A program made the translations under genes and the position numbers. This document shows positions 62,080 to 64,000 of a DNA stretch of 64,000 nt, in pieces (the first letter of the stretch is position 1; every line of letters starts with the position of its first letter). Origin of the DNA: Doris montereyensis (Eukaryota > Mollusca > Gastropoda > Nudibranchia > Dorididae); assembly GCA_037039925.1 (NCBI GenBank), contig JAXRKP010000696.1, forward strand, positions 101,001 to 165,000. Direction: 5' to 3'. A model generated the notes under the pieces. That model was not told where the DNA came from and ran no database searches. It was given only the letters and a program-made list of their open reading frames with translations.

Positions 62080-62269
62080 CTAAAATGGCAAATAAAAATG
62101 ATGAGGGTTAAAAACAGAATAGTATTTATTGATCATTTTCTTTACAAAATAAACATCCTTGGAGTTCAACAAAAGGTTTAAAGTATGCAAATATGAATGC
62201 CTCACTAACATGCCCAAGGAGAAAAGATACTTCTAATTTATAAGCCAGTGTGGTTGCTCTTCCTAAAAG

Positions 62270-62360
62270 AGAAAGTCACTTTGCCCAAACTGGGACAAAT
62301 CTAGTTTATTGAATTATTGGATGGAGCAGTTCATTCCTTTCACATTGATACCACAAAGAA
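62270..62360 (+). repeat. Dispersed repeat family C fragment
   Basis: Shares CTGGGACAAATCTAGTTTAT and GGATGGAGCAGTTCATTCC with the end of copies 2 and 3. Upstream of EFL1 exon 1. Confidence 0.6.
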
Positions 62361-62639
62361 ACTTACTCATAACAAGGTTTCAAAGACAGATGAAAGAGTT
62401 TTTAATTTGTACATTTATACGTTGGATATTTGTAAGCGTACAACTTAGTAAGGTTATACAAGGCATAGAACTGCACGGAATACATGAACTTCATTCCACC
62501 CCCCCAAAAAACCTACCTTGAAATTGTTTAGTAAGGTAATATTTTAACAAAAAGAATTTAGATTAAGAAATAAAAAGCTACCTCCACACACACACCAAAG
62601 ATAAAGCAAAAATTTAGTGAAGTTTGTGTGTTACTTCCT

Positions 62640-62880
62640 TTTGTACGACTGCTGTCCTCCTGAAGTGATTTTTTTGTGCTTTTAAGTAAGAGTTTTTGAT
62701 TTTTTGTTATGAGTAACTGTCAAAATATAGCCATCCTATAACATTGAAAAGTTTGTATCATTCTTGGTTGTCAAGGAAACTGACGCCATCTTGGATTTTG
62801 ACCCAATTTCCACAATCTACCTCATCTCTTAGTTTATGTATAAAATCACTCAAAAGCTGTGCAGATCGTTTGTTCCATTC
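62640..62880 (-). repeat. Dispersed repeat family A, copy 4 (fragment)
   Basis: The complement matches about 950-1170 (GATCTGCACAGCTTTTGAGT, TCAAAATCCAAGATGGCGTC, TTTTGACAGTTACTCAT). This is the opposite end of the family from copy 3. Confidence 0.75.
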
Positions 62881-63790
62881 ACTATATATCTAAAGAATGA
62901 TGTCAGTTTTTTAGATCATTTAAAAAAAAAACTTCTATGGTTGCATAATGACGTAATCCATTCAAATTACAAGCAAAGGGGTGGGGGGGATTGGATGGTT
63001 GAGATTGGATGGTTGAGATGATATTTCCAACTTCCTTTTCATCTATTTCTTGTTGGTCGGTTGGAGCATGTGGCAGCCTCAGTTTTATTCATCACCAACA
63101 TGCAAACCATGAATTCAATGTCTGTGGCTTTTAAGCAAGGCTGCGGCTATTCGGACTATTGTCCAAATAACTAAACCAAGTTATTCGACAATTTTACCTT
63201 TGGATTACCTGATCATTGGAGTATTTGATATGTTGAATATTTTGTGAATTTGTATTGTTACTTTTTTCTTATCAATTGTCATACTTTGTGTCTAAAAGAA
63301 AATAACTGAGTATTTTGGGCTTAGAATTGATCAAATTCATATACACACAAGCTGGCAAATTTGGTTGGCGTTAGAAGGTTTAATGTTTCAAGAAACTCAT
63401 ACTGATAAATGTAGATACATTGTCCACACAAAGAAAGATCCAACAGGACATAAAAGTGAAACTGAAACAACCGCGCACGAAAAGTAGTCTCTTACCAGAA
63501 GCCTTGTGCAAAATTGTCCGAATAATGGGTTCAGTTATTCAGACTATAGTGAGAATAACCACACCATTAAGCAAAGTTAGATCTCGGAAATAAAAAAGGG
63601 GATGATCTTTTTGTCACCTAGCCTGGTCAGCTAAAGCTTCTGGACTGCCATTCGAAACACGTGCTGACATGCAAGAGTCAATTAGGGGCATCTGGTGTTC
63701 CAACTTCCTCTCTACCTCTATACCAAATCAGTCTTGACTTGTATAGTGTAGGACATTTTCATTTCAGTTGGGAGTTCTCTTCCTCTCTCG
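62881..63790. other. EFL1 upstream flank, no gene seen
   Basis: No coding frame or CpG-rich promoter was recognised. A word ATTCAGACTATAGTGAGAAT (about 63536) repeats loosely an earlier ATTCGGACTATTGTCC (about 63149), a possible small repeat. Confidence 0.35.
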
Positions 63791-63794
63791 CTCC

Positions 63795-63890
63795 CAGCAG
63801 TTAGCTCGGTTGGTGGCAAGTAGCACGTTTTCTTTTCATGGCGAGGCGATGGGTGCCGACACAGAGGTCGCAGGTTCGATCAACAGGATT
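63795..63890 (+). mobile_element. tRNA-like SINE head
   Basis: TTAGCTCGGTTGGTGGCAAG (63801-63820) resembles a tRNA A-box, and AGGTCGCAGGTTCGATC (63865-63881) a B-box. The spacing is wider than in a tRNA, so this is more likely a SINE head than a gene. The body, if any, runs off toward the window end. Confidence 0.45.
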
Positions 63891-64000
63891 TTTTTCTGTC
63901 TATTCCTTGTATTTATTTCGCCTTTGTTTCTATGGGGCTTTCGTATTATCTTGTGTCATTACCTTCACTCAATTTTTCTCGTATTCACATGCCAGCCCCA

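Overview
The window is eukaryotic nuclear DNA, AT-rich and dominated by repeats and introns. It looks invertebrate and probably molluscan, perhaps a gastropod. The reasons are a split EFL1 gene with kilobase introns, several tRNA-derived SINE families, long (GA)n/(CT)n tracts, TAGATCTAG-rich intergenic sequence, and a mix of piggyBac, Harbinger, pogo/Tigger, mariner, hAT-like and LINE remnants. The species call is inference.

Positions 23649-62027, minus strand, hold one essentially complete gene, EFL1. It encodes the elongation-factor-like GTPase that, with SBDS, releases the anti-association factor eIF6 from new 60S ribosomal subunits. I resolved 22 coding exons by splice sites, phase and family motifs. 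Together they give about 1130 codons, close to the vertebrate length of about 1120. All exon phases agree only if ten 1-base insertions or deletions are allowed. Most lie in A/T or G/C runs, and there are no substitution stops. This looks like uncorrected consensus error more than gene decay.

Positions 1-23640 hold no complete host gene. They contain SINEs, a broken piggyBac transposase (3914-5668), a LINE with a nested 300-bp MITE (6470-7330), one recognisable exon of a histidine acid phosphatase (8342-8440), a PIF/Harbinger derivative with TAA target duplications and a MADF exon (10851-11684), a second LINE (13440-14560), a hAT-like element (14954-15726), a dead Tigger/pogo transposase (16843-18275), and a 208-bp tandem dimer with a hammerhead-like core flanked by a perfect 15-bp direct repeat (20901-21322). 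That dimer is the most interesting candidate: a retrozyme or Penelope-like unit.

The EFL1 introns carry many insertions. They include a 4.1-kb element with terminal inverted repeats that contains a 3-kb purine-only-strand minisatellite (35406-39482), a LINE antisense to the gene (42090-42960), a Tc1/mariner remnant (46370-46920), three minisatellites, two TA-flanked pogo-like elements, a piggyBac-like MITE, and a MITE ending 48 bp from the exon 8 donor. From 62080 to the window end there is upstream sequence with repeat fragments and a tRNA-like SINE head; no promoter could be fixed.
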